Source: a virus. From it: a stretch of DNA of 30,467 nt. Position numbers and translations under genes: made by a program. Of the stretch, positions 13,010-20,916 are shown piece after piece. The stretch's first letter is position 1; each line of letters starts with the position of its first letter. The notes beneath the pieces were generated by a model. It did not search any database. It saw only the letters and a program-made list of their open reading frames with translations, and was not told the DNA's origin. The DNA is taken from IMG/VR virus record IMGVR_UViG_3300046507_000413, positions 1 to 30,467 of that record, one strand, 5' to 3'.

Positions 13010-14282
13010 TCTGGAACTGAACATCCCGCAGGCCGCTTTTCTCAACCTGCCGCACAAATACAAGGCCTATGTGGCCGGCTTCGGCTCCGGCAAGACGTTC
13101 GTCGGCTGCGTCGGCATCTGCATGCACTTCTGGCAGTGGCCGGGCATCAGCCAGGGCTACTTCGCGCCGACCTACCCGCAGATTCGCGACATCTTCTATC
13201 CCACGATGGAGGAGGTGGCCGCGCTGATGGGCCTGCGCATCAAGGTCAAGCAGGGCGACCACGAGGTCGAAGTCTACGAGGGGCGACTTTACCGCGGCAC
13301 GGTGATCTGTCGGTCGATGGAGAAGCCGGAAACGATCGTCGGGTTCAAGATCGGCCACGCGCTGATCGACGAACTGGACGTGATGCCGATGAAGAAGGCC
13401 GAGACGGCCTGGCGCAAGATCATCGCCCGAATGCGCTACAACGTGCCGGGCCTGCTGAACGGCATCGACGTGACGACGACGCCCGAGGGCTTCAAGTTCG
13501 TCTACCAGCAGTTCGTGAAGGCGATCCGCGACAAGCCGTCGCTGGCCACACTGTACGGCTTGATCCAGGCGTCCACGTTCGACAACGAGCTGAACCTGCC
13601 CGAGGACTACATCCCGTCGCTGCTGGCCAGCTATCCGCCGGCGCTGATCGCCGCCTACTTGCGCGGCCAGTTCACCAACTTGACCAGCGGCTCGGTCTAC
13701 CCCGATTTCGACCGCATCAAGAATCGTTCGACGCAGATCATTCTGCCTGGCGAGCCGCTACAGGTGGGCCTCGACTTCAACGTCAACAACATGACCGCCT
13801 GCGTGAACGTGGTCCGCGAGGGACTGCCGCTGACGCTGGCCGAGCGCGTGAAGGTGCGCGACACGCCGGCGATGGCGAAGATCCTGAAGGAAGACTTCAA
13901 GGACAAAGGCCACCAGGTCAAGATTTACCCGGATGCGTCCGGCGCGAACACCAGCAGCAAGAACGCGAGCGAGTCCGACCTGTCGATCCTGCGGCAAGCT
14001 GGCTTCCAGATCGAGGTCGACTACAGCAACCCAGCGGTGAAGGACCGGGTCAATGCCTACAACGGGATGATCCTGAACGCCGATGGCGTGCGCCGCTGGA
14101 AGATCAACACTGACCTCTGCCCGACCACCACCGAGGCGCTCGAGCAGCAGGTATGGGGCAAGGACGGGCAGCCGGACAAAAAATCCGGCCATGACCACCC
14201 GAACGACGCGAACGGCTACTTCATTGTGAAGCGATACCCAATCGTCAAACGCACTGCGACAGCCGAGACGCTGCGGTGGTAA
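13002..14282 (+). CDS. terL: Terminase large subunit
   Basis: A 426-residue DNA-packaging motor and nuclease. ATPase: Walker A GFGSGKT at 26-32, Walker B LIDELD at about 121-126, with TTTPEG (about 158-163) as a coupling motif. RNase-H-like nuclease: acidic residues in GLDFN (D258), PDASG (D311) and HPNDA (D402), in the usual order. The length is normal for this short terminase group. It cuts concatemers and drives DNA into proheads at the portal encoded next. The start codon lies within the 8-base overlap with the small subunit. Confidence 0.95.
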   Translation: MDDLELNIPQAAFLNLPHKYKAYVAGFGSGKTFVGCVGICMHFWQWPGISQGYFAPTYPQIRDIFYPTMEEVAALMGLRIKVKQGDHEVEVYEGRLYRGTVICRSMEKPETIVGFKIGHALIDELDVMPMKKAETAWRKIIARMRYNVPGLLNGIDVTTTPEGFKFVYQQFVKAIRDKPSLATLYGLIQASTFDNELNLPEDYIPSLLASYPPALIAAYLRGQFTNLTSGSVYPDFDRIKNRSTQIILPGEPLQVGLDFNVNNMTACVNVVREGLPLTLAERVKVRDTPAMAKILKEDFKDKGHQVKIYPDASGANTSSKNASESDLSILRQAGFQIEVDYSNPAVKDRVNAYNGMILNADGVRRWKINTDLCPTTTEALEQQVWGKDGQPDKKSGHDHPNDANGYFIVKRYPIVKRTATAETLRW

Positions 14283-14295
14283 CACAAGGATATTT

Positions 14296-15687
14296 ATGAG
14301 CGATGCAGTACGCAAACAGTCTGACGAAGCGGCTGCGCTCAACAAGCACTGCGAGCTGATCAATGATCTGATGGGCGGGACCGACGCCATGCGCGCGGCC
14401 GGGCAACGCCGTCTGCCGCAGTGGCCAGCCGAGGATTCTGAAGCCTATAAATCGCGCCTGGCTGTCGCTACGCTGTTCCCAGCCTACCAGCGCACGATCG
14501 AGGTGCTGGGAGCTAAGCCGTTCAGCAAGCCGGTCACGCTGGGCGAGGATGTTCCAGCACGTATTCGCGAGTGGTGCGAGGATGTCGACCGCGCTGGCCG
14601 CAACCTGCATGCTTTCCTGTCAGAGGTGGGCGCCGAGGCGCTGGGGTATGGGTTCAGCGGCATTCTGGTCGATCATCCGCCGACCCGCGACAAGGATGGC
14701 AAATCGCTGTACGTGACCAAGGCTGATGAGGAAAACGCCAAGGTTCGGCCATATTTCGTTCAAATCCACCCGAGAAGCATCCTTGGCTGGGACAGCGACG
14801 AGCATGGGCTTTCGCAGCTTCGACTGCTTGAGAGCGTTTCCATCCCCGACGGCCGGTTTGCGAAAAAGCAGATCGAGCAGGTGCGTGTGCTGGAGCGCGG
14901 GACGTGGGAGACCTGGCGCGAGTCAAGCGACTTAAAGAAGGAGTGGGTCTTGCACGCCAGCGGCGCCACGAGCCCGCTTAAGTCCATCCCGTTCGTCCCG
15001 ATCTACGGCTGCCGCCTCGGATTCATGATGGCCAAGCCGGGGTTGCTGGAGCTGGCGCACGCCAATGTCGAGCACTGGCAGACCAAGAGCGACCGCCAGG
15101 TGAACCTGCACATGCTGAGTGTTCCGATCCTGTTCGCTCGCATGCTGGAGGAGGTGTCCATCACCGTCGGGCCTGGAAGCGCAGTGAAGGCGAATCACCC
15201 TGAAGCGGATATGAAGTTCGTTGAAATGTCGGGTGTAGCCGTTGGTGCCGCCCGCCAGGTGCTGCTGGACCTAGAAGACCAGATGCGACAAGGCGGCGCC
15301 GAACTGCTGGTGATCAAACCGGGCGGGCAAAGTGTTGCGCAGACGATCGCAGATAACGAGCAGGGCTCCTGCGCACTCCAGAAGGTGGCAGAGAATATCG
15401 AAGACGGCGCCGACATGGCGCTGCAATACATGGCCGACTATATCGGCGAGGCCGACGGCGGGCATTGCACCATCTATACCGACTTCGGGGCGGCGACGCT
15501 TGCCGAGGCCAGTGCAGAACTGCTGTTCAAGAGCTCGATGTCCGGCAAGCTGTCCGGTGAGAGTTACTTCCGCGAACTGCAACGTCGCGGCATCATCGCT
15601 CCCGACTTGACCTGGGAAGAGGAGCTCGAGCGCATCACCGCAGAAGGCCCGGCGCTTGGCACAATGCCAGACCCTGAACAGCCATGA
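14296..15687 (+). CDS. Portal protein (DUF4055-type)
   Basis: A 463-residue protein, AAGGA upstream of ATG 14296. It begins with a helical region (KHCELINDLMGG, then YKSRLAVATLFPAYQRTIEVL), followed by GFSGILVDHPPT, YFVQIHPRSILGWD and IPFVPIYGCRLGFM, features of DUF4055 phage portal proteins. The long C-terminal helical region includes NEQGSCALQKVAENIEDGADMA, typical of the portal stem. It forms the dodecameric DNA channel at the head vertex. Position between the terminase and MuF genes agrees. It shares ATGA with the next gene. Confidence 0.88.
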   Translation: MSDAVRKQSDEAAALNKHCELINDLMGGTDAMRAAGQRRLPQWPAEDSEAYKSRLAVATLFPAYQRTIEVLGAKPFSKPVTLGEDVPARIREWCEDVDRAGRNLHAFLSEVGAEALGYGFSGILVDHPPTRDKDGKSLYVTKADEENAKVRPYFVQIHPRSILGWDSDEHGLSQLRLLESVSIPDGRFAKKQIEQVRVLERGTWETWRESSDLKKEWVLHASGATSPLKSIPFVPIYGCRLGFMMAKPGLLELAHANVEHWQTKSDRQVNLHMLSVPILFARMLEEVSITVGPGSAVKANHPEADMKFVEMSGVAVGAARQVLLDLEDQMRQGGAELLVIKPGGQSVAQTIADNEQGSCALQKVAENIEDGADMALQYMADYIGEADGGHCTIYTDFGAATLAEASAELLFKSSMSGKLSGESYFRELQRRGIIAPDLTWEEELERITAEGPALGTMPDPEQP

Positions 15688-17285
15688 TCGATCCGCTACT
15701 GGACAACGCGGTCCGCCACCAGGTCAATATGACCCAGTACGGCAACTTCGTGCTGGCGAAGATGATCCGGATCCTGAACCTGACCGATGCGGACCTGATT
15801 GGCGCACTGAACGCCGCGCTGGCAGACGTCGACGCCGATTCGTTCAAGGTCCAGCGGCTGGACAAGCTGCTGGCCAGCGTCCGCGAGGTGAACACCCAGG
15901 CCTACGCCGCCTTCTACGGCGGCATGACCGACGAGTTGCGTGCATACGTGGAATACGAGGGCCAGTTCCAGTATGACCTGTACAAGCACGTAGTGCCGGC
16001 GACCTTTAGTATCGCCAGCGTCGTGCCGGAGCAGGTCTACGCCGCCGCGATGGCGCAGCCGATGCAGGGCCGTCTGCTGAAGGGCTGGGCCGAGAACCTC
16101 GGCGCAAACCGCCTGCAGCGCATCAAGGACACGATCGCCGTGGGCTACACCCAGGGCAAGACAACCGCCGACATCGTGCGCGAGATTCGAGGCACCAAGG
16201 CGCTGAAGTATGCCGACGGCCTGCTGGACACGAGCCGGCGCCAGGTTGACGCTGTGGTGCGCACGGCCCTGAGTCACACCGGCCAGATCACCCGGACGCG
16301 CTTCACGGAAGAAAACGAGGACATCCTCGGCGACGAGATGTGGGTGAGCACCCTGGACGGGAAGACCAGCGACGATTGCCGCGCCCGCGACCACCTGCTG
16401 TACACGAAGGTCGACCACAAGCCGGTCGGCCACAGCGTACCGTGGCGCGCCGGGCCGGGCCGGCTGCACTGGTGCTGCCGCTCGACTTCCATCGCGCTGC
16501 TGAAGGGCCAGAAGTCGCTGTACGGCAGCCGCGCGGCGGCCGGCGTCCCGGTGGACGCCAACCTGACCTATAACGACTGGCTAAAGCAGCAGTCGCCGAC
16601 CGTGCAAGATGAGGTGCTGGGCAAGACCAAGGGCGATTTGTACCGCGCCGGCAAGCATGATGCCTCGATCTTCACGAACGACAAGGGCCGTACGCTGACG
16701 CTGAAGGAGATGGCCGAGCGCGATGCGCGCGCCTTCAAGCAGCCGTCGGGCGAGTTCACGATCTACGATCCGGGTTTTGCCCGCGTCGCTGCCGATGTGA
16801 GCACGCCGGCGCGTGCGTCCGCGGTAAAAATCGAGGACGCGATCCGCAACGAAAAGAACGAGTTCGGGGCCTTCGTGGCGCCGGACGGCCAGGTTCTGCT
16901 GCGCCGCGCCGGCGAGCCGGACCGGGTAGGGTACAGCGAGGACGAGTTGCGCGGCATGAAGGGTGCGGTTTTCACGCACAACCACCCGGGCGGGTCGACC
17001 TTCTCTGTGCCGGACGTGAGAAATGCCGCGTTCGCCGACTTGGCCGAGGTTCGCGCCGTGGCGCCGCAGTATCGCCACATGATGTCGGCGAAGGGCAAAT
17101 GGCCGGGCGAGGCAGACATCGAGCCAGCGTTTAATGCCGAATTAACTAAGGCGCAGGCCGATGTTGCTACAATGGTCAAGACAAATCAGCTGAACGTGAA
17201 ATACGCTTCGGCTGAGATTCATCATTTGGCCTGGACTCGCGCCGCCGCGAAGCTGGGCCTTAAATACACCCGCGAGGCCTCGTGA
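15684..17285 (+). CDS. MuF-type minor head protein fused to a JAMM/MPN-like domain
   Basis: A 533-residue protein. Residues about 1-290 are a head-morphogenesis (MuF/SPP1 gp7-like) module, with RQVDAVVRTALSHTGQITRTR and TLDGKTSDDCRARD then HWCCRS, the usual end of the MuF domain. Residues about 370-490 carry a JAMM-like metal site: E393 (NEFGAFV) and THNHPGGSTFSVPD, giving H432, H434, S441 and D444; the His-Ser spacing is one shorter than in RadC. JAMM domains are zinc isopeptidases or related folds. MuF proteins with variable C-terminal effector domains are known in temperate phages. The domain may act in head maturation or be an injected effector. It ends GTGA, overlapping the next gene. 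Confidence 0.85.
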   Translation: MIDPLLDNAVRHQVNMTQYGNFVLAKMIRILNLTDADLIGALNAALADVDADSFKVQRLDKLLASVREVNTQAYAAFYGGMTDELRAYVEYEGQFQYDLYKHVVPATFSIASVVPEQVYAAAMAQPMQGRLLKGWAENLGANRLQRIKDTIAVGYTQGKTTADIVREIRGTKALKYADGLLDTSRRQVDAVVRTALSHTGQITRTRFTEENEDILGDEMWVSTLDGKTSDDCRARDHLLYTKVDHKPVGHSVPWRAGPGRLHWCCRSTSIALLKGQKSLYGSRAAAGVPVDANLTYNDWLKQQSPTVQDEVLGKTKGDLYRAGKHDASIFTNDKGRTLTLKEMAERDARAFKQPSGEFTIYDPGFARVAADVSTPARASAVKIEDAIRNEKNEFGAFVAPDGQVLLRRAGEPDRVGYSEDELRGMKGAVFTHNHPGGSTFSVPDVRNAAFADLAEVRAVAPQYRHMMSAKGKWPGEADIEPAFNAELTKAQADVATMVKTNQLNVKYASAEIHHLAWTRAAAKLGLKYTREAS

Positions 17286-17551
17286 ACACCGGAATCAACA
17301 GCGATCTGCAAGCCACCAGCGTCCCGTCGGTCGACGAGCTGCGCGCGCGCCTGCTGCCGCCTCCCGGGCATGAGAGCGACGTCGTCGTGATGGTCAACGG
17401 CCATCGCGTCTGGAAGAAGCGGGCCGATCTGGCAGCCGGCGAGGCGTACATCGCATTCTTCGGCGGTGATCACAGCGCCGTGCTCGAGCCTGATGATCCG
17501 AAGATCGAAACGCCAGCCGCCGCACCGAAGGAGATCAAGTGGTCCATCTAG
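17282..17551 (+). CDS. Small phage protein, unknown
   Basis: An 89-residue protein with a GTG start in the GTGA overlap and GAGG five bases upstream. It has a Leu/Pro-rich N-terminus (DELRARLLPPPGHES), a beta-like core (DVVVMVNGHRVWKKRADL) and a Pro/Ala tail. No motif or family recognised. It overlaps the following zinc-ribbon gene by 13 bases. Confidence 0.65.
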   Translation: MNTGINSDLQATSVPSVDELRARLLPPPGHESDVVVMVNGHRVWKKRADLAAGEAYIAFFGGDHSAVLEPDDPKIETPAAAPKEIKWSI

Positions 17552-17763
17552 TTCCGGCCTTGCCGAAGCCGGACGAGAAGCCGAGCCGCGCCAAGAGCGC
17601 CTCCAAGCCGGCCGACATGCTGCAGTGCCCGCGCTGCGGTGGCCGCGAGGTCATCGAGACGGTCATCGGGGCCATGATCCAGGCACGCAAGTTGAAGGGC
17701 GGCACGCGGCAGATTGTGTGCGTGGGCTGCCTGATGAAGGGTGAAAGGATAGTGATCGCATGA
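17539..17763 (+). CDS. Zinc-ribbon phage protein
   Basis: A 74-residue protein, GTG start chosen because a strong GAAGGAG box lies just upstream. After a Pro/Lys-rich leader, MLQCPRCGGREVIETVIGAM and IVCVGCLMKGERIVI give two CxxC pairs, a zinc ribbon. Similar short ribbons lie among head genes in many betaproteobacterial phages. It may bind nucleic acid or a structural partner; not known. It shares ATGA with the next gene. Confidence 0.75.
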   Translation: MVHLVPALPKPDEKPSRAKSASKPADMLQCPRCGGREVIETVIGAMIQARKLKGGTRQIVCVGCLMKGERIVIA

Positions 17764-18074
17764 CCATTGGACCTGTGATTCCGCCAGCGATCCTACACTT
17801 CGAGACGCGCTGGACTCCGGAACCGAAAGCAGATGAGGACCTCGACTCGGTATCGCTCAATATAAAACCCTTCTCAGGCATGATTAAGATGATCGGAATG
17901 GAATTTTATGTCGATGTGCCACTGTCATCGTCTGACGAAGTGATGATCATGCTCCTTGACAGAAAATTTCGCTTTATGGCTAAGATTAATCACCAGGACG
18001 TCGCGATGAGGCTTATCACTGTAACAAATCGATTGGACAAAAATACTGCGACGTGCTTGCTCTATCGCGACTAG
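17760..18074 (+). CDS. Hypothetical protein
   Basis: A 104-residue protein, start from the ATGA overlap. It is more AT-rich than its neighbours. The pattern is mixed beta/alpha (LNIKPFSGMIKMIGMEFYV, then MIMLLDRKFRFMAKI) with many methionines. No family recognised. It is the last gene of the coupled block, and a terminator follows 30 bases later. The different composition suggests recent acquisition. Confidence 0.6.
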   Translation: MTIGPVIPPAILHFETRWTPEPKADEDLDSVSLNIKPFSGMIKMIGMEFYVDVPLSSSDEVMIMLLDRKFRFMAKINHQDVAMRLITVTNRLDKNTATCLLYRD

Positions 18075-18103
18075 CACTCCTTTTCTCTCCTCCTTCACCA
18101 TAT

Positions 18104-18134
18104 AAACCGCCCGGGCAACCTGGCGGTTTTTTTT
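18104..18134 (+). terminator. Intrinsic terminator before the scaffold gene
   Basis: Stem AAACCGCC (18104-18111) / GGCGGTTT (18122-18129), 10-base loop, T run to 18134. The scaffold gene starts 74 bases later. The space between holds small GC hairpins (GGCC GGAA GGCC) and no gene. Confidence 0.8.
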
Positions 18135-18207
18135 ATGCCGCAAGCGGACGCGACGCGGTGCACGGCCGGAAGGCCATTGATAGGGCGGATGCCCGGAAAG
18201 TCAGACC

Positions 18208-19005
18208 ATGCCATTCAAATTCAACGCCGACGGCACCATTGCGATGGACGCCGAGAAGAAGCAACCGATTTTCATCAATAAGGATGGTGCCGAGGCCCCA
18301 TTCGATGCTGATAGCACGGTCGATACCATTGGCCGCCTGAACGGTGAGGCGAAGGCGCACCGCATCGCCAAGGAAGCCGCCGAAGCTGCGCTGAAGCCGT
18401 TCAAGGACGCTGGCATCGAAGACCCCGCCGCCGCCGCCGAAGCCATCCGCCTGGCGAAGAACATCAAGGACGGCGACCTGGTCACCGCCGGCAAGGTCCA
18501 AGAGATCAAGGACGCTGCAACTCGCTCCGCCAACGAGGCTGTCGCCAACGCGACCCGCGCTGCCGAAGAAACCCAACGCGCGCTGACCGAACAGAACACC
18601 AAGCTCACGCAGGACCTGAACAACCACATCATCGGCGGCTCGTTCGCCGGCTCCAAATTCATCGCCGACAAGCTGGCCATCCCCGCTGACATCGCGCAAA
18701 AGGTTTTCGGCGATCGCTTCAAGGTCGACAACGGCAAGCTGGTCCCACTGGGCACCGATGGAAATCCGATCTTTTCGGCCACCAACCACGGCAACCATGC
18801 TGACTTCGAAGAAGCGCTGCAGGTGATGGTCGGCCAATACCCTAACAAGGACATGATCCTGAAAGGTTCGGGCGCATCGGGCGGCGGCGCTAAAGGCGGT
18901 GGCGGCACCGCTGGCGCCAAGACCATGCCGCGCGCGCAGTTCGACGGCATGGACCAGGGTGCCCGCGCCGCGTTCTTCAAGGATGGCGGCAAGATCGCCG
19001 ACTAA
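18208..19005 (+). CDS. Capsid scaffolding protein (DUF6651-like)
   Basis: A 265-residue, Ala/Lys/Asp-rich protein. Residues about 45-150 are a long predicted helix or coiled coil (GEAKAHRIAKEAAEAALKPF, then ATRAAEETQRALTEQ), followed by FIADKLAIPADIAQKVFGDRF, an FSATNHG segment and a Gly-rich linker before a short C-terminal helix (GMDQGARAAFFKDGG). This is the usual shape of phage scaffold proteins just before the coat gene, and the N-terminus matches the DUF6651 pattern. It guides coat assembly and is removed later. GGAAAG is upstream of the ATG. Confidence 0.82.
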   Translation: MPFKFNADGTIAMDAEKKQPIFINKDGAEAPFDADSTVDTIGRLNGEAKAHRIAKEAAEAALKPFKDAGIEDPAAAAEAIRLAKNIKDGDLVTAGKVQEIKDAATRSANEAVANATRAAEETQRALTEQNTKLTQDLNNHIIGGSFAGSKFIADKLAIPADIAQKVFGDRFKVDNGKLVPLGTDGNPIFSATNHGNHADFEEALQVMVGQYPNKDMILKGSGASGGGAKGGGGTAGAKTMPRAQFDGMDQGARAAFFKDGGKIAD

Positions 19006-19117
19006 GCAGCACGGCCGTTCGCGGCCAGTACAAGCAATGCACTAGCCGCTACCTGGATGGGGAATACGCGGTGTTTTGGGCTGGATGGCCTGCAATTCAA
19101 TCTCAAACCACCTCATA

Positions 19118-19139
19118 GGCTCGCTTCGCGGGCCTTTTT
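19118..19139 (+). terminator. Intrinsic terminator before the coat gene
   Basis: Stem GGCTCGC / GCGGGCC with TTC loop (19118-19134), five Ts to 19139. The coat ATG is 21 bases on, preceded by the CGAAAGGCT box at 19148-19156. Nothing else is seen in 19006-19117. Confidence 0.75.
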
Positions 19140-19160
19140 CTATTCCTCGAAAGGCTTCCC

Positions 19161-20306
19161 ATGGCAAACGTACTCAGTAATCTTGCAGCAGACATCTACA
19201 AAGCAGCCGATACTGTCGGCCGCGAACTGGTCGGCGTTGTGCCATCGGCAACGCTGAACTTCGACACCGAAGGCGCAGCGGTCGGTGACACCATCCGCAG
19301 CTTCGCAACGCGCGCAGCCGTGGTGCAGACGATCACCCCGAGCATGACGATCCCGGAAGGCACGGATCAGACCGTTGACAACAAAACGATGACGATCAAC
19401 CAGATCGCATCGGTGCAGATTCCATGGACCGGCGAGGACATGAAGCACGTCAACAACGGATCGGGCTTCGAAACGATCTACGGCGACCAGATCCAGCAAG
19501 CCGTGCGCGCCATCGCCAACACGGTGGAGTCGTATGTTGCGCAGCTGGCGTACAAGAATGCATCGCGCGCTTTCGGTACCTCGGGCACCACGCCATTCGG
19601 CTCCAACTTCAACGAAGTGGCCGAGGTGCGTCAGATCCTGGTGGATAACGGCGCATCGATCGACGGCACCGCATCGCTGGTGATGAACACGATCGCCGGT
19701 ACCAAGCTGCGCAACCTGGCGCAACTGCAAAAGGTCAACGAGGCTGGCAACGACAATCTGCTGCGCCAGGGTGAGCTGCTGAACCTGCAAGGCCTGTCGC
19801 TGAAAGAATCGGCCGGCATCGCGTCCGTGACCGCCGGTACCGGTGCGAGCTACACGACCAACACCGCAGGCTACGCTGCTGGCGCCACCGCGATCACCCT
19901 GATCACCGGCACCGGTACCGTGTTGGCTGGCGACGTCGTCACGTTCGCTGGCGACACCAATCAGTACGTGGTTGCCGCTGGTGTCGCCGCGCCTGGTGTC
20001 ATCACGCTGGCCGCGCCTGGCTTGCGTAAGGCCATCGCCGGCTCCGCCACCGCGATGACTGTCACCGCCAGCTACACCGCCAATCTGGCATTCAAGCAGT
20101 CGGCAATCGAAGTTGTGATGCGCCCGATGGCCAGCCCTGCCGGCGGCGACGCTGCCGTTGACAGCATGATCATCCAGGACCCGCGCTCCGGCCTGGTGTT
20201 CGCGGTCGACGCGTACAAGGGCTTCAAGAAGGCCATGTTCATGGTCAGCGCAGTCTACGACGCCAAGGTCTGGAAGCCTGACTTCGTCTCGATCCTGAAG
20301 GGCTAA
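19161..20306 (+). CDS. Major capsid (coat) protein, P22-like
   Basis: A 381-residue protein beginning MANVLSNLAADIYKAADTVG, with RELVGVVPSATLNF, then VRSF-like IRSFATRAAVV and IPWTGEDMKHV, the typical start of P22-family coat proteins. Residues about 215-315 are Thr/Ala/Gly-rich beta (ITLITGTGTVLAGDVVTFAG) and probably form the inserted I-domain. The end returns to the HK97-type core (IQDPRSGLVFAVDAYKGF). It builds the icosahedral shell on the scaffold made by the gene before it. Ribosome box CGAAAGGCT four bases before the ATG. Confidence 0.92.
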   Translation: MANVLSNLAADIYKAADTVGRELVGVVPSATLNFDTEGAAVGDTIRSFATRAAVVQTITPSMTIPEGTDQTVDNKTMTINQIASVQIPWTGEDMKHVNNGSGFETIYGDQIQQAVRAIANTVESYVAQLAYKNASRAFGTSGTTPFGSNFNEVAEVRQILVDNGASIDGTASLVMNTIAGTKLRNLAQLQKVNEAGNDNLLRQGELLNLQGLSLKESAGIASVTAGTGASYTTNTAGYAAGATAITLITGTGTVLAGDVVTFAGDTNQYVVAAGVAAPGVITLAAPGLRKAIAGSATAMTVTASYTANLAFKQSAIEVVMRPMASPAGGDAAVDSMIIQDPRSGLVFAVDAYKGFKKAMFMVSAVYDAKVWKPDFVSILKG

Positions 20307-20334
20307 TCGACCCGGCACCTGCCGGTCCTGCAAT

Positions 20335-20360
20335 GCGGAGGGCTTCGGCCTTCCGCTTTT
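20335..20360 (+). terminator. Intrinsic terminator with TTCG loop after the coat gene
   Basis: Nine-base-pair stem GCGGAGGGC / GCCTTCCGC closed by a TTCG tetraloop, then TTTT (20357-20360). A short CCGGC/GCCGG hairpin (20312-20325) precedes it. The next gene starts 14 bases later. Confidence 0.85.
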
Positions 20361-20373
20361 CTGTGAGAACAAC

Positions 20374-20847
20374 ATGCAAACCACTACCATCCGCGTCATC
20401 GCTGATGTTTCCGACGACAACCCGCTGGGCTTCATCACCATCAACCTGGCCGACTTCAACGCCGAGGTACACACCCCATTCGACGAAGAAGCGCACGAAG
20501 CGCTGGCCGGCGCCGTCCAATCCGGCACCATCGTCCCGAGCATGGCCGAGCTGCTGGGCGCCCGGGACCAAATGCTGGCGCGCTCGAACGAGCTCGACGA
20601 CCGCGAACTGCAGCTGAACCAGCGCGCCGGCGTCCTGGACGACCGCGAAGCTGCACTGCTGGAGCGTGAGCTGGCGAACGAGCAAGAAGCGAAGCGCTTG
20701 GCCGCGCTGGCCGCCGCCCGCGTCACCTCGCCCGACTTCAGCACCATGACCAAGGACGAACTGCAAGCCGCCCTGAAGGAAAAGGGCGTCGACTACCCGT
20801 CGACCGCCAACAAGCCCGACCTGATTGCGCTGCTGACCGCTCCGTAA
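20374..20847 (+). CDS. Head-region protein with coiled coil and HeH/LEM-like C-terminus
   Basis: A 157-residue protein. The N-terminal 60 residues are mixed alpha/beta (IRVIADVSDDNPLGFITINL). Residues about 65-112 are a charged heptad-like helix (ELDDRELQLNQRAGVLDDRE, then ALLERELANEQEAKR). The last 35 residues, MTKDELQAALKEKGVDYP then NKPDLIALLTAP, match the HeH/LEM (SAP-like) helix-extension-helix fold found in many phage head-neighbourhood proteins. It may be a minor structural or DNA-contacting protein. It sits between two terminators, so it can be expressed as its own unit. Confidence 0.75.
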   Translation: MQTTTIRVIADVSDDNPLGFITINLADFNAEVHTPFDEEAHEALAGAVQSGTIVPSMAELLGARDQMLARSNELDDRELQLNQRAGVLDDREAALLERELANEQEAKRLAALAAARVTSPDFSTMTKDELQAALKEKGVDYPSTANKPDLIALLTAP

Positions 20848-20870
20848 GCTCGAACCAGCCGCAACTCCCA

Positions 20871-20893
20871 GCCCGCCGCGCGCGGGCATTTTT
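20871..20893 (+). terminator. Intrinsic terminator before the SGNH gene
   Basis: Stem GCCCGC (20871-20876) / GCGGGC (20882-20887), loop CGCGC, then ATTTTT. A CGAAAGC box (20906-20912) and ATG 20917 follow. Confidence 0.75.
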
Positions 20894-20916
20894 CCGCCCA
20901 TTCGCCGAAAGCACCC

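Noticed and set aside
19057-19257. Plus-strand 66-codon frame across the coat leader
   Set aside because: It runs through the terminator and into the coat gene in another frame; no family features.
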